DNA from: Phoenix dactylifera
Lineage: Eukaryota; Streptophyta; Magnoliopsida; Arecales; Arecaceae
Direction of reading: 5' to 3'
Length of the DNA: 64,000 nucleotides
Assembly (NCBI RefSeq): GCF_009389715.1
Contig: NC_052395.1
Coordinates: forward strand, 23,795,482 to 23,859,481
Shown: piece after piece, positions 1 to 10,574 of the stretch
How positions within the stretch are numbered: position 1 is the stretch's first letter
Layout of the letters: each line of letters begins with the position of its first letter
Program-made: the position numbers and the translations under genes
The notes under the pieces: generated by a model
The model's input: the letters and a program-made list of their open reading frames with translations, nothing else
Told to the model about the DNA's origin: nothing
Databases searched by the model: none

Positions 1-1027
1 ACAAAAGGGCCATTCAAAGTAAAAGAGAGAGAAGAAGAGCATCCAAGTGAATCCAAAGCTTCCTCACCAACTGTGTACTGCCTCGGTGATCCTCTACTTC
101 ATGCAAAATCAGAAGAGGGCCAAGTAAAGAAGAAGCCGAGTTCCTTCATCTACAAATTTGTTTGAGGGCTTCTTCTCTTTACTTTACTTGGTTATATTTG
201 CTATATTTGCTTATTTGAGAAGCTTGTATTTGATTTAAACTCTTGCTCTAATATCTTGTAACTTGATTCAATCAAGGGATTGAATCAAGGGGTTAAGGTT
301 TGTTGGTGAGCCAAAGGGAAAACCAACTTTGTAAGGTTGTGGTTGGTGAGCCTTTGGAAAAACCAACTGGGTTGATTGTGAACCCGGAAAATAATCGTTG
401 TAAGGTTGTGGTTGGTGAGCCTTTGGGAAAACCAACTGGGTTGGATTGTGAGCCCGTGAAAACAATCGGTTGGTTCTAGTCGGTGAGCCTGTGAAAACCG
501 ACCGAGTTCATTGTGATCTCGCAAAACAACAAGTTGGGTTGTGAGCTTGTAAAACAACCGGCTGTAATATGAGGGATTATAGTGAAATTCCCAAGAGGTC
601 TTGGGGAGTGGATGTAGGTGCTGGGGTGCACCGAACCACTATACATCTTTGTGTTTGTGATGCCTTATCTCGTGTATTTCATGCCTTACATTCGTACTTG
701 ATTATGTAATATCTCTAGCTTTGTTTTCTATAGAGTTATAAGTGATTGTTTAGAATTTGCTTAGCTTCCTCTCCATTCTTATCATACACATAGATTAAAA
801 TTGATCACACAACTATAAGTTAATTTTAGATCAATTGCACCCTAAAGCCATAGTATAATTGCTCTAGCTTAATTTTCCACTACTTTACTTGTAATTGCCT
901 AGAGCTTAAGCAAATAACATCTTATCATTCCGCTGTATTCAATTCAAAGTAAAAATTAGGAAACATAATTTTTAGAAAACCCAATTCACCCCCCCCCCCC
1001 CTCCTTGGGTTGTCACCTTGGGCAACA
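1..1027 (+). mobile_element. SIRE/Maximus-like Copia LTR (3' part), plus orientation
   Basis: The stretch ends in the classical plus-orientation LTR end ...GGGCAACA after a poly-C run and the phrase 'cccaattcacc', the same LTR end seen at 58985 and, reversed, at 7112. It contains the phrase 'gggattatagtgaa...gtggatgtaggtgc...cgaaccactata' shared with those LTRs. No primer-binding site follows: at 1028 the sequence passes directly into the third ORF of a minus-strand element. It is therefore the 3' LTR of a plus-strand element, or a solo LTR, inserted into that ORF; its 5' part lies outside the window. The first 5 bases after it (cattc, 1028-1032) are the predicted target duplication. Confidence 0.8.
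302..559 (+). repeat. Array of eight short hairpins with a constant loop in the SIRE-type LTR
   Basis: Eight inverted repeats lie at 302-327, 342-367, 374-396, 411-436, 444-467, 479-502, 511-529 and 537-559. Each has a short stem ending in GT, a loop close to GAGCCCGTGAAA, and the returning strand beginning with AC. Stems differ but stay paired: GTTGGT/ACCAAC, GATTGT/ACAATC, GTCGGT/ACCGAC, GGTTGT/ACAACC. A separate perfect 12-bp stem (262-273 with 278-289, loop aagg) lies just upstream and recurs at 7541-7568 with a different loop. Confidence 0.8.
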
Positions 1028-1734
1028 CATTCCATATGGGAGACTCAACCTAGGTTTGTCTAGGGGTTCACAGAGATACTTGTAGATGAGTTTAGGAAAG
1101 TTGATAGGAGTGTCTTGGAGTATGTGGAACATCAAAACTAGGTCTCTCTCTAAGATGAAGTCAAACCTACCAGTTTTGGGGAAGAGAGTCCTAGAAATGA
1201 TACTTAGGAGAAGCCGCATTTCAGCCAAAAGCTGATTTGCGAACACCTCCTCTATGGGGGACTGAGGTGGACTCCCTAAGATAGCCGTAAGGGCCTCTGT
1301 CCTATCTGAGGGGTGTGTGGGAACGATCCCCTCTCGGAAGAGATGGAGGACTCGAGCAATGAAGTCCTCGAAAATGAAAACTGGGGCACCCGCTACAGTC
1401 CCATGGATACGCCGCTACCCCGTGCGACAGTACCGTAAAATTCCCTAACTAACCCTGGATAGGTAGGGAGGTCAAGAGAACAAAAGAACTCTAAGCTCTG
1501 GGCCCTAAGGTGATGCCCTAGGTTGAACCCTTCCCGGGAGAGGAAGTCAAAGTTGACTTGCCTCCCGGTAGAGACAACCTTCCCGGCGCATGAGCGCGAG
1601 GGAACCGGCCTAGGCGGGGAAGGAACCGGAAGTGGTGGCCTCGTGGGTTCGTTCCGAGCCTTGGACCGTCACTCGGCCCCATTCGCGGAGGAGGGTCCCT
1701 TCCGGCTTAGGACAACAGCTTTCCTAGGCATTTT
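1028..1734 (-). pseudogene. Third ORF of SIRE-like element 1 (putative plant transposon protein domain), broken
   Basis: Read on the minus strand, a protein-like track starts near 1734 (MPRKAVV...), passes a Pro/Ser-rich stretch, then runs VNFDFLSREGFN, LEFFCSLDLPTYPGLVREF, VFIFEDFIARVLHLF, ISRTLFPKTGRFDF and INFPKLIYKYL, ending at LPYGM. This succession, a '...LVREFY' block followed by '...PINFPKLI...LPYGM', resembles the 'putative plant transposon protein' domain that I know from plant retroelement-associated ORFs. It lies downstream of RNase H, where SIRE-type elements carry an extra or env-like ORF; I see no transmembrane or envelope feature. It is broken by a TGA after about 20 codons, a frameshift near 1400, and the LTR junction at 1027 that removes its C-terminus. 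Function is unknown. Confidence 0.6.
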
Positions 1735-1910
1735 TGATCTAAACACGGAGTGATGGACAAGAAAAATGGAGGAAAACTCGACGGAGAGGACCTAGAACGG
1801 GTCGGAGACGAGGTCGGAGATGACTCTAGAGCTTTCGAACAGTGGCGGCTGAAAATAGAAGTGAAGAGAAAAACATTCCGCTTAGGGTTAAAAGTCGGAT
1901 TCCCGACCTC

Positions 1911-2017
1911 GAGTCGACTCTGGTAAGTCGCGAGTCGACTCGACCTCGAGTCGACTCCCAAATATGCGCGAGTCGACTCGCCCACGAGCCGACTCTAAAA
2001 TCTTTTCGAGTCGACTC
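1911..2017. repeat. GAGTCGACTC palindrome array between pol and ORF3 of element 1
   Basis: Five perfect copies of the 10-bp palindrome GAGTCGACTC start at 1911, 1932, 1948, 1970 and 2008, and one variant (GAGCCGACTC) starts at 1986, separated by 6-13 bases. Several extend to CGAGTCGACTCG. The same motif fills the 5' LTR of this element. The array begins about 160 bases downstream of the pol stop codon at 2177. Confidence 0.9.
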
Positions 2018-2176
2018 GAACTCTGGTCCATAACCAAAAAACTTGTTATTTCCATGCCAAAAGAGAGAGTTATGGAACTATCTAAGATTTAAGAACTGAT
2101 TTGATGATCATAGATAAGAAACCCTATGTCTAACATAAGCTAATCATCAAAATCAATGAATTAGAGGAGAGTATCA

Positions 2177-5100
2177 CTAGAATGGATCAATCACTCCTAA
2201 TCCTCTTCTAAGTATACAAAATCGATCTTCACTCAAAGATTTTGTGAAGATGTCAGCAAGTTGATCATCAGTACAAACAAATTGAAGTGTCACATCACCA
2301 TTCAATACATGATCTCTTATGAAGTGATGTCTTATCTCAATGTGTTTAGTTCTGGAATGCTGAATTGGATTTTTAGCTAGATTAATGGCACTTGTATTAT
2401 CACAGTTAATGGAAATTTTATCTTGTTTAATGTCATAATCTTCAAGTTGTTGTTTAATCCACAAGATTTGAGCACAGCAACTTCCGGCAGCAACATATTC
2501 GGCTTCAGCCGTAGATAGTGCAACCGAGTTTTGTTTCTTGCTAAACCAAGAGATTAAGTTTTCTCCTAAGAATTGACATGACCCGCTGGTGCTTTTTCTA
2601 TCAAGTTTACAACCAGCGAAGTCTGAATCAGTGTACCCTATTAAGTTTATGCTTGATTCTTTAGAGTACCATAGACCTATGTTTTTTGTTCCTATGAGAT
2701 ATTTAAAAATTCTCTTAACTGTAATTAGGTGTGATTCCTTAGGATTAGATTGATATCTAGCACACATGCATACACTAAATATGATATCAGGTCTACTTGC
2801 TGTAAGATATAATAAAGATCCTATCATACCTCTATACATCTTTTGATCTACTGATTTACCTGATTCATCTTTGTCTAGTTTGCATGATGAACTCATGGGT
2901 GTGCTGATTGGCTTGTTTCCATCCATATCAAACTTCTTAAGCATCTCCTTGATGTATTTTGCTTGATTGATGAAGATGCCTTCTTTAGATTGTTTGATTT
3001 GGAGCCCGAAGAAATAGTTCAGCTCTCCCATCATGCTCATTTCAAATTCACTCTGCATTAAGTCAGCAAATTCTTCGCAGAGGTGATTGTTAGTAGCACC
3101 GAAAATAATATCATCTACATAAATCTATACTACTAACATATCTTTGTTTTTCTTCTTTAAAAACAGTGTTGTATCAACATTCCCTCTAGAGAATTCATGG
3201 TCTAATAGAAATTTGCTAAGTCTTTCATACCATGCTCTAGGAGCTTGTTTTAGACCATAAAGTGCTTTGTTTAGTTTATAAACATGATTGGGGTATTGAT
3301 GATTTTTAAAACCAGGAGATTGTTCTACATACACCTCCTCATTAATATACCCATTCAAAAAGGCACTTTTTACATCCATTTGAAATAGTTTGAAGTCTTT
3401 AGAGCATGCAAATGCTAGTAACAATCTAATTGCTTCAAGTCTAGCTACAGGAGCAAAAGTCTCATCAAAGTCTATACCTTCTTCTTAATTATAGCCCTTT
3501 GCTACTAGTCTAGCCTTGTTCCTAATCACAATTTCATTTTCATCAAGTTTATTTTTGTATATCCATTTAGTTCCTATTATTGAGTATTCAGTGGGTCTTT
3601 CAACTAAGTTCCATACTTTATTTCTTGTAAATTGGTTAAGTTCCTTTTGCATAGCATTTATCCAATTTACATCACTTTCAGCTTCTTCTATGTTCTTAGG
3701 TTCAAAGTGTGAGACAAATGCAAGATGATTATTTAAGTTCCTAAGAGATGCTCTAGTTCTAACAGGTTGAGATGGATCATCTAAAATTAATTCTTTAGGG
3801 TGACCATGAGCATACCTCCAAGCCTTAGTAAGCCCATGATCAACAATTACCTCTTGGCTTGTTGAAGTTTCTCTAATTTGCTTCGGTTCATTCTCTTGTA
3901 ATGTCATATCATCTATCCTTTTCTCAAGTATTCCTGCATCATCATCAAGAGCTACTCTCTTGCTAGGAGAGACATCATTAGTATCATCAAAAACAACATG
4001 TATAGACTCTTCAATAACAAGGGTTCTTTTGTTGAAGACTCTATAAGCTTTACTTGATGTAGAATATCCCAAAAAGATACCTTCATCAGATTTAGAATCA
4101 AATTTGCCTAAGTTATCTTTGCCATTATTATGAATGAAACACCTACACCTAAAAACATGAAAATAGTTTACTTTGGGCTTTCTATCTCTCCAAAGTTCAT
4201 AAGGTGTTTTGTTTATAATTGGTCTCAATAAAACTCTATTTAAGATATGACATGACGTGTTAATGGCTTCTCCCCAAAAATACTTAGGGAGGTTACTTTC
4301 ACACAACATGGTTCTAGCCATTTTCTCTAGGGTTATATTCTTTCTTTCCACAACTCCATTTTGTTGTGGTGTCCTAGGTGCAGAGAAATTATGAGTTATC
4401 CCCTTTTTACTATAGAATTCATCAAATAGATGATTTTCAAATTTCGTTCCATGATCACTCCTAATAGCTATAATTGAAGCATTTCTTGAGTTAGTTACTT
4501 CCTTATGAAATTTCTTAAATACTGAAAATGCTTCATCTTTATGAGCTAAAAACATGACCCATGTGTATCTAAAAAAATCATCTACAATGACAAGACCATA
4601 CTTGTTTCCACCAAGGCTTGTGGTTCTAGTTGGTTCGAAAAGATCCATGTGAAGTAGTTCAAGGGGTCTAGTAGTAGAGACACAATTTATGGATTTAAAG
4701 GAACTTCTAGATTTTTTGCCATATTGACATGCTTCACAAATTTTATTTTTCTCAAATTTTAGCTTTGGCAAACCAATCACAGAATCTCTTTTAACTAATT
4801 TTGATATTGTATCCATACTTGCATGACCTAATTTACGGTGCCAAAACCAACTTGCATCATTGACTTTAGAATCACTAGCTACTAGGCAACGGCTATTATT
4901 GGCGAGATCTTCAAGATCTACTACATAAACATTGCCACGTCTTATTCCTTTGAATACTAAGCTATTGTCAATTGAGTTGGTTATGAGGGCTTAAACAGAA
5001 CATCAAAACCTCTATCACATAATTGACTAACGCTAAGTAAGTTATGCTTAAGACCATCTACAAATCGTACATTATCAATGAAGGTTGAAGAGGTGATTTG

Positions 5101-5279
5101 TACTTTACCTATACCAATGATGTGGCCTTGATTATCATCTCCAAAAGTCACAGCACCTTCCTTTTTAGGCTCTAGGGTGAAAAATTGCTCCTTGTCACCC
5201 GTCATGTGTCTTGAGCAGCCACTATCCAAATACCAACAGTTTTTGTCGACTTTGGCTGCAAGACACTCCTACACAAGGA
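2177..5279 (-). pseudogene. pol: Copia pol of element 1 (protease, integrase, RT, RNase H), broken
   Basis: On the minus strand the Copia pol order can be read. Protease has the catalytic D-S-G in LDSGCSRHMTG (near 5225). The integrase has the zinc-binding HRKLGHAS and CEACQYG motifs and the DDE residues in MDLF, RSDHGTKFEN and VVERKN. RT carries [50 protein letters not shown] and YVDDIIFG. RNase H shows DSDFAGCKLDRKSTSG, STAEAEYVA and KHIEIRHHFIRD, ending ...GLGVIDPF. From about 4980 to 2177 one frame is kept but has two nonsense codons, at 3485 (TAA where Gln is expected) and 3125 (TAG, one codon before the YVDD block). Frameshifts lie near 4983 and 5275. Integrase also shows LFEPT where the family usually has LFGPT. 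It encodes no full polyprotein now. Confidence 0.9.
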
Positions 5280-5281
5280 AA

Positions 5282-7063
5282 TCATATAATTTTAGGTACC
5301 CAAGTTTTCTTGGATCCTTTAAGGTTAGTAATGTTGGTTCCTTTTGGAACCCAAATCTTTTTAATTTTTCTTTTAGCTTCTACTTTCCTATAGTCACACA
5401 CATTAGCTTTATGTCCTACTTTTTCACAGCAAAAATAAGTTATATTTTTAGTTTTACTTTTCCCAGCTTTTACAAAAAAGTTTTTAAGAAATTTTTGCTT
5501 ATTCTTAGGCTTATACCCTAAACCAGCTCTATTAAACACAGCTCGTTGATTATTAAGTATCATCTCCAATTTTTCAGAACTATATATAAACTTTTCTACA
5601 ATAGGTTTGTATTTTTCAAGTTCTTTTGTTAACTTCAGTTTTTCTGTTTTTAGTAGGTTTAAGTCTTTTGTAAGATTATCTTTTATAGTTTGTTTACTGT
5701 TTTTAAGTTCTGAAACTTTCTTAGTTAGTTTTTCGTTATCTTTAATTAAGGTATTAGTTTTTTGAGTTAACATTTGGTTGCTTGTTTTAAGTTCTAAATT
5801 TTCTTTGATGATAGAATCCTTGTCCTTAATTAATTTATCGTACTTATGGGAGTGAGATTGATTAGTTAGTTTTAATTCTTTATTTTTAAGATTTATTGTC
5901 TTATATTCATTCATTAGTTCATTAAAAGCATCATACAATTCATCAAAGGTAAAATCTAAATGCATTTCAGATGTTACCTCATTTTCATTTGCCATAAAAC
6001 AGAAATTGGCATTTTCCTCTTGTTCCTCATCCGATGATGATGATGATGAATCGGAGTCCGTCAAAGTGGAGACGAGAGTTTTTTTTTCTTGTATCTGCTG
6101 CCCTTCTTCAGCAAGGGACAGTCGACTCTGAAATATCCCGGCTTCTTACATTCATAGCATCCGATTCCCTCACTTTTCCTTTTCTTATCTTTATCCTTGT
6201 TGTAGTAACTTGAGGAACCTCTCTTCTGATGAACGGACTTCTTCCGGTTGATGAATCTTCGAAACTTTCTCACGAGAAGAGCCTCTTCATCATCTCCCTC
6301 ATTGTCTTCTTCTTCGTTGCTGCTACTGCAAGATGGATCTTTGTTAGAAGAAGTAGATTTGAGGGCTATTACCTTTTTTCTTATGAGAGGATTCTTCTTC
6401 GCTGTGTTGTTTCATCGTGAGCTCATGCGTCATCAGGAATCCAAGAAGCTCCTCGAGTGGCAGCTTATTCAAGTCCTTGGCTTCTTGGATTGCCGTTACC
6501 TTGGCTTCCCATGACCTTGGCAAAGATCAAAGAATTTTCCTGACAAGGTCACTGTTAGCATAACTTTTGCCAAGGCTTTTTAGACTATTGACAATATCAG
6601 TAAATCTAGTAAACATGCAAGTGATAGTTTCATTAGAATCCATTTTAAATAGTTCATACTTATGAACTAGCATGTTTATTTTAGATTCCTTGACTTGATT
6701 CGTACCCTCGTGAGTCACTTCAAGTCTATCCCATATCTCTTTTGCAGAATTGCAAGTAGAGACTCTATTGAATTCATTACGGTCTAAGGCACAATAAAGC
6801 ACATTCATTGCTTTGGCATTTAGTTGTGCCTTCCTTCTATCATTGTCATCCCAATCTTTTTCAAGTTTGGGCATAGTAATGTTATCTACAAAAATAGAAG
6901 GAATGTATGGTCCATTAACTATGATGCTCCAAATCTCATAGTCTTGAGCTTGGATAAATATCCTCATCCTAGCCTCCCAATAGGTGTAGTCGGTTCCATT
7001 GAAGAATGAAGGCCTATTGGTGGATTGCCCCTCAATAAGAGAAGATCCAAAAGGGGTTGTCAT
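5282..7063 (-). pseudogene. gag: Copia gag of element 1, broken
   Basis: The minus strand opens at 7063 with MTTPFGSSLIEGQSTNRPSF followed by the UBN2-type Copia gag (YWEARMRIFIQAQDYEIW, AKEIWDRLEVTHEGTNQVK, HKYELFKM). A basic stretch and a zinc knuckle CYECKKPGYFRVDC follow at 6273-6061, with Tyr where the CCHC histidine should be. An acidic Ser/Asp/Glu patch and a long Lys/Leu/Asn-rich coiled coil occupy 6064-5282. A second knuckle near 5420 has Tyr in place of its first Cys (YFCCEKVGHKANVC). Frames change near 6530 and 6280. Gag would form the particle and bind RNA; with both knuckles altered and the frame broken it should be non-functional. Confidence 0.85.
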
Positions 7064-7097
7064 TTTGATCTTTTACTCTTTTAATATAAGAGCTCCG

Positions 7098-7109
7098 GCT
7101 CTGATACCA
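7098..7109 (-). other. Primer-binding site of element 1
   Basis: The minus strand reads TGGTATCAGAGC two bases inside the LTR edge. This matches the 3' end of plant initiator tRNA-Met, the usual Copia primer. Confidence 0.9.
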
Positions 7110-7111
7110 CT

Positions 7112-8228
7112 TGTTGCCCAAGAAGACAACCCAAGAGGGGGGGTGAATTGGGTTTTAAGTAATAATTGCAAATTAAAACTTAATGAGTAACTAATTAAGA
7201 TTATTGCAGGCAGATTAATTAGATTACTAGTTGTAGTGTGGAGAGGATGGAAGAGACAATGAACCAATTACAAACACAAGAGGTTTTATAGTGGTTCGGA
7301 GCTAACCCTTGCTCCTACGTCCACTCCCCAAGCTTCACTTGGGAGTTTACTATAATCTCTAGGATTACAGCCGGTTGTTTTACAAGTTCACAACCCAACT
7401 TATTGTTTTTACGAGATCACAACGAACTCGGTCGGTTTTCACAGGCTCACCGACTAGAACCACCGATTGTTTTTTCGGGATCACAATCGAACCCTTACGC
7501 CGTTGGTTTTAACCTTGGCTCATCAACAAACCTTACAACCCTTGATTCAATCCTCTGATTGAATCAAGTAAGAAAATAGTTTGGGAAAAGTTACAAGGTA
7601 AGCTTCTTAGTAAACAAATATTAAACAATATGAAAAGAGAAGAGTTAGAAGCCCTCAAACAGATTTTGGAAGAGGAAGAAAGGGGCTTCTCGAACTCTGA
7701 GTCTCCTCTTTGAATGCGCTAAAGATTTGATGTCAGAAGGAGCCTTGAATGCGAAGGAAAGAGTTTGTTGGATGGAGTTCAATGCGTTTCTTCCTTCTTT
7801 CTCTTGTATTTACTTTTGAGAGCCTTTGGTAGGTGGAAATCCCTTTTTGTTTGAATGGAATAGCTCTCTTAGTGTCTACTACTATTCACTCTGACTATTT
7901 AAGCAGTCCCCATTGAAAACCAGCCGTTAGACACCAATTTGTGGCCGTTCTGCACAATCTGCAACTCCTGACAATGTATCCGTTGGGGTCGGAGTCGACT
8001 CGCTCGATCTGGAGTCGACTCGGCTGTTGCTGGAGTCGACTTATGCTTTACTGGAGATGACTCGCCCACTGGTCAGGATTTGAATTAAAGTGCTGTCCCG
8101 TTGTGGAGTCGACTTGGCCAAACCTGGAGTCGACTCGGCTCTCAGAGCCTAAAAACTGATCTTCTGTCTTTGGAGTTGAACTGCCTCGGAGTTGACTCGG
8201 ATCGTCTTGGAGTCGACTCGGCTCTTAG
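7112..8228 (-). mobile_element. 5' LTR of element 1, inner part
   Basis: The plus strand starts TGTTGCCCAAG, the inverted end of the LTR. It contains the SIRE-type LTR features in reverse, including hairpins near 7373-7395 (GGTTGT/ACAACC), 7429-7452 (GTCGGT/ACCGAC) and 7465-7488 (GATTGT/ACAATC), and the perfect stem 7541-7552/7557-7568. From about 7990 to 8228 it holds about eight copies or near-copies of GAGTCGACTC. It stops at the target site CTTAG (8224-8228) of element 2 and resumes at 18430. Confidence 0.85.
8224..8228. other. Target-site duplication of element 2, left copy (CTTAG)
   Basis: CTTAG immediately precedes the LTR start TGTTAG at 8229 and recurs at 18430-18434 directly after the LTR end CCAACA. 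Confidence 0.95.
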
Positions 8229-10561
8229 TGTTAGATGTATGCCCTAGAAGCCAATCTGGCTGACACATTATTAATTCTAGGGACATAATTTTGTACTTGA
8301 CTATTTATTATTGAATAAATAAAAGGCATCTTTTCATTCATATTATTTATGTGTCTCTAAATCGTCCAAGAAATTAATAAAATGATGATACATATTCTCA
8401 AAGCGTTGAGAATTTGAGCCATGTATCATTGGTAATTAATTTCTAAATGCTCCTGATCAATGGATCATCACGAGGACGGTGATCGATCCGATCAGTGCAC
8501 AGATCACTTTCCTTCTGGATGGACAAGACTTGAGTCCACAGTGTAGGGACACTGAAGTGATAGTGCAGGTGCTTGTTAGAGAACAAGGGTACTGAGCGTG
8601 ACCAAGACAAGAAGTCACTTGGATGTCTATCCACTCGTCAGTGACTTACTTGATGTTGCAGTAGTGTGACTGGTCCTTTGACCTGCGGTGCTTCGGCTAC
8701 TCACAGTGAGGTTATTGTAGTTTGACTGTACACATACATGGTCTCTAGCCATATGGGTCTATGCAGTGTAGATTGGCTGCAGTAGGTTCACTGTAGGAGT
8801 AGGGTATGCACCTACAAGGAATCTATCGACCTTGATAGAAGAGGAGTGATCCTATGTGATTTGTTAGACTGAGTTCTAAGACCTTGGCCAGGGCAGTAAT
8901 ATAAAGTGGAGAAAGAGTTTTTCACTATCGAACTCGAGTCGAATAAATCTTGACATATGACAGACGATGGGGTTTGACGAGTTGTCCATGACCTCCGTCC
9001 TGTAGGGATCCACGATAGTAGGACTGTATCACACGTTAACTGCACCTAGAGGTTCATCATTCCATTCTGCTGGGTAGTCACTACATGCTGCTAGGTGTCA
9101 CTGGTGGATGGTGGGACTCACAGGGATTATCTCGATGATCGATAAACCCTAATGAGTTGAGTTGGAATCGTTCCAACCCATTGAAAGGAGTTTTCAATGA
9201 TATAGTGATAGAGATCACAATATATCTCACTACCAGTCAGAATAGAACCTATGGGGTCACACACACTAGAAGTATTGACCGATCCGATGGTTGAAAAGTG
9301 ATTATGAATCACGAGTAATCAATTCGATTGATAAGAAGTTGAAGAAGGAAAGGGAATTAATTAATTGGACTTGAAACATGAATCCTACTTCGAGTAGGAT
9401 TCCTAGAGTCCTAATTGGATTAGGACTGGGAATCCTAGTTGGAGTAGGACTGGGATTCCTACTTGGAATAGGATTCCTGCAATCCTAATGAGATTAGGAG
9501 TTTTGAATCAAAATTGGATTCCTACTTGGAGTAGGATTCCTAGAGTCCTAATCGGATTAGGACTTCGGATTCAAATAGAGTCCTAATTGGATTAGGACTA
9601 AAATTAAATATGTCCTAATTTGGATTAGGGTTTCTTAAGTCACAATTAATTATTAATCTAATGAATCAATAAGACTCCTAATTGGATTAGGATTGAAGAG
9701 TTCAATTGAGTCAAAATTGATTTAAGTTCTAATTGGATTAGGACTTACCTAAATTGGATCCAAATTGGTTCACCCTTGGGCTAAGCCTAATTGGATTAGG
9801 GCTTGATCACATTAGGGCATTCCAATCCCTACCTAATATGGATTAGGGTTTACCATGAGGAAGGGGATAAGCCCCTCCCCTTTCCACGTGGAGAAGGGAG
9901 AAGAGACGGCGCCCCCTCTTAGGAAAGACATCAAGAGCTCCTAAATGTTAGGAGCTCCACATGTCTATAAAAAAGGGACTTGTGGGCGGCACCTAGGGCA
10001 TAGAAGAAGTGCTCTCTCCTCTCCTTGCTGCCGCCACCCTCTCCCTTTCCCTTGGTTCAGCCGCCAACAAGAAGAAGAAAAGAAGAGAGCCTTGTCCGCC
10101 TCCTCTTCCTCCAATCCTTCTTCCAACGTAGGGAAAAGAAAGGCTGTGTTCTTCTTCCTTGAGTTCATCCTTCTTCTTCCTCCTCCCAAGCACAATCAAG
10201 GGTTGATTGAAAGGGAGAAAATCAGCCATCAAAAGAAGTCTTTGCAAGGGAGCTAGCACCCCGGGAAGACAAGAGAGCTTTGATCGGATCACTGCTTCGT
10301 GTGGATACCCGTAGAGGCCGGACACTTGAACGGCTTCAAGCGAACCTTCATCCTAGACCACGAACTTCAGTTTGCGGTGATCATCTACCCGCACAAGGTG
10401 AAGATCTGATCTTCTAATGAATTTAAAAGTTTTTAATTCTTTCCTAACTACGAACGGTTCATGGAACAACGTTCATGCGATGAACGTCGATCCCGCTTAT
10501 GCCGATTCCGCTGCCATCTGAATTTATTTGAAATATCAGCGGCATGGGCGGGTACCCAACA
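8229..10561 (+). mobile_element. 5' LTR of element 2
   Basis: 2,333 bp, TG...CA ends. The 3' part holds an array of TCCTAAT/ATTAGGA-type hairpins (about 9381-9835) and a CT/GAA-rich stretch with a TATA-like 'ctataaaaaaggg' near 9964, a candidate core promoter and transcript start for the element. Open frames inside the LTR look like chance. Confidence 0.95.
9381..9835 (+). repeat. Array of about 13 TCCTAMT-loop-AKTAGGA hairpins in the Angela-like LTR
   Basis: Units include TCCTACTTCGAGTAGGA, TCCTAATTGGATTAGGA (several), TCCTACTTGGAGTAGGA, TCCTAATGAGATTAGGA and TCCTAATCGGATTAGGA. Two stem types, TCCTAAT/ATTAGGA and TCCTACT/AGTAGGA, keep pairing, with a 3-base loop. The same array is at about 17249-17703 in the other LTR. 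Confidence 0.85.
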
Positions 10562-10562
10562 G

Positions 10563-10574
10563 TGGTATCAGAGC
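10563..10574 (+). other. Primer-binding site of element 2
   Basis: TGGTATCAGAGC starts one base after the LTR end (10561) and matches initiator tRNA-Met. Confidence 0.95.

Noticed and set aside
1028..1246. Retroviral envelope gene at the third ORF
   Set aside because: No signal peptide, transmembrane helix or cleavage site is visible; motifs fit a plant transposon-associated domain better.
7990..8228. CRISPR-like array (regular short repeats with unique spacers)
   Set aside because: Repeats are 10-bp palindromes inside a plant LTR, spacing varies and no cas gene exists; a eukaryotic nuclear context.
8443..9312. Three minus-strand ORFs of 61-77 codons in each LTR of element 2
   Set aside because: Conserved between LTRs only through LTR identity; no protein signature.
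9945..10325. ORFs on both strands in the Angela-like LTR (and at 17813-18193)
   Set aside because: Low-complexity leader sequence duplicated only because the LTR is duplicated; the intact gag-pol lies elsewhere.
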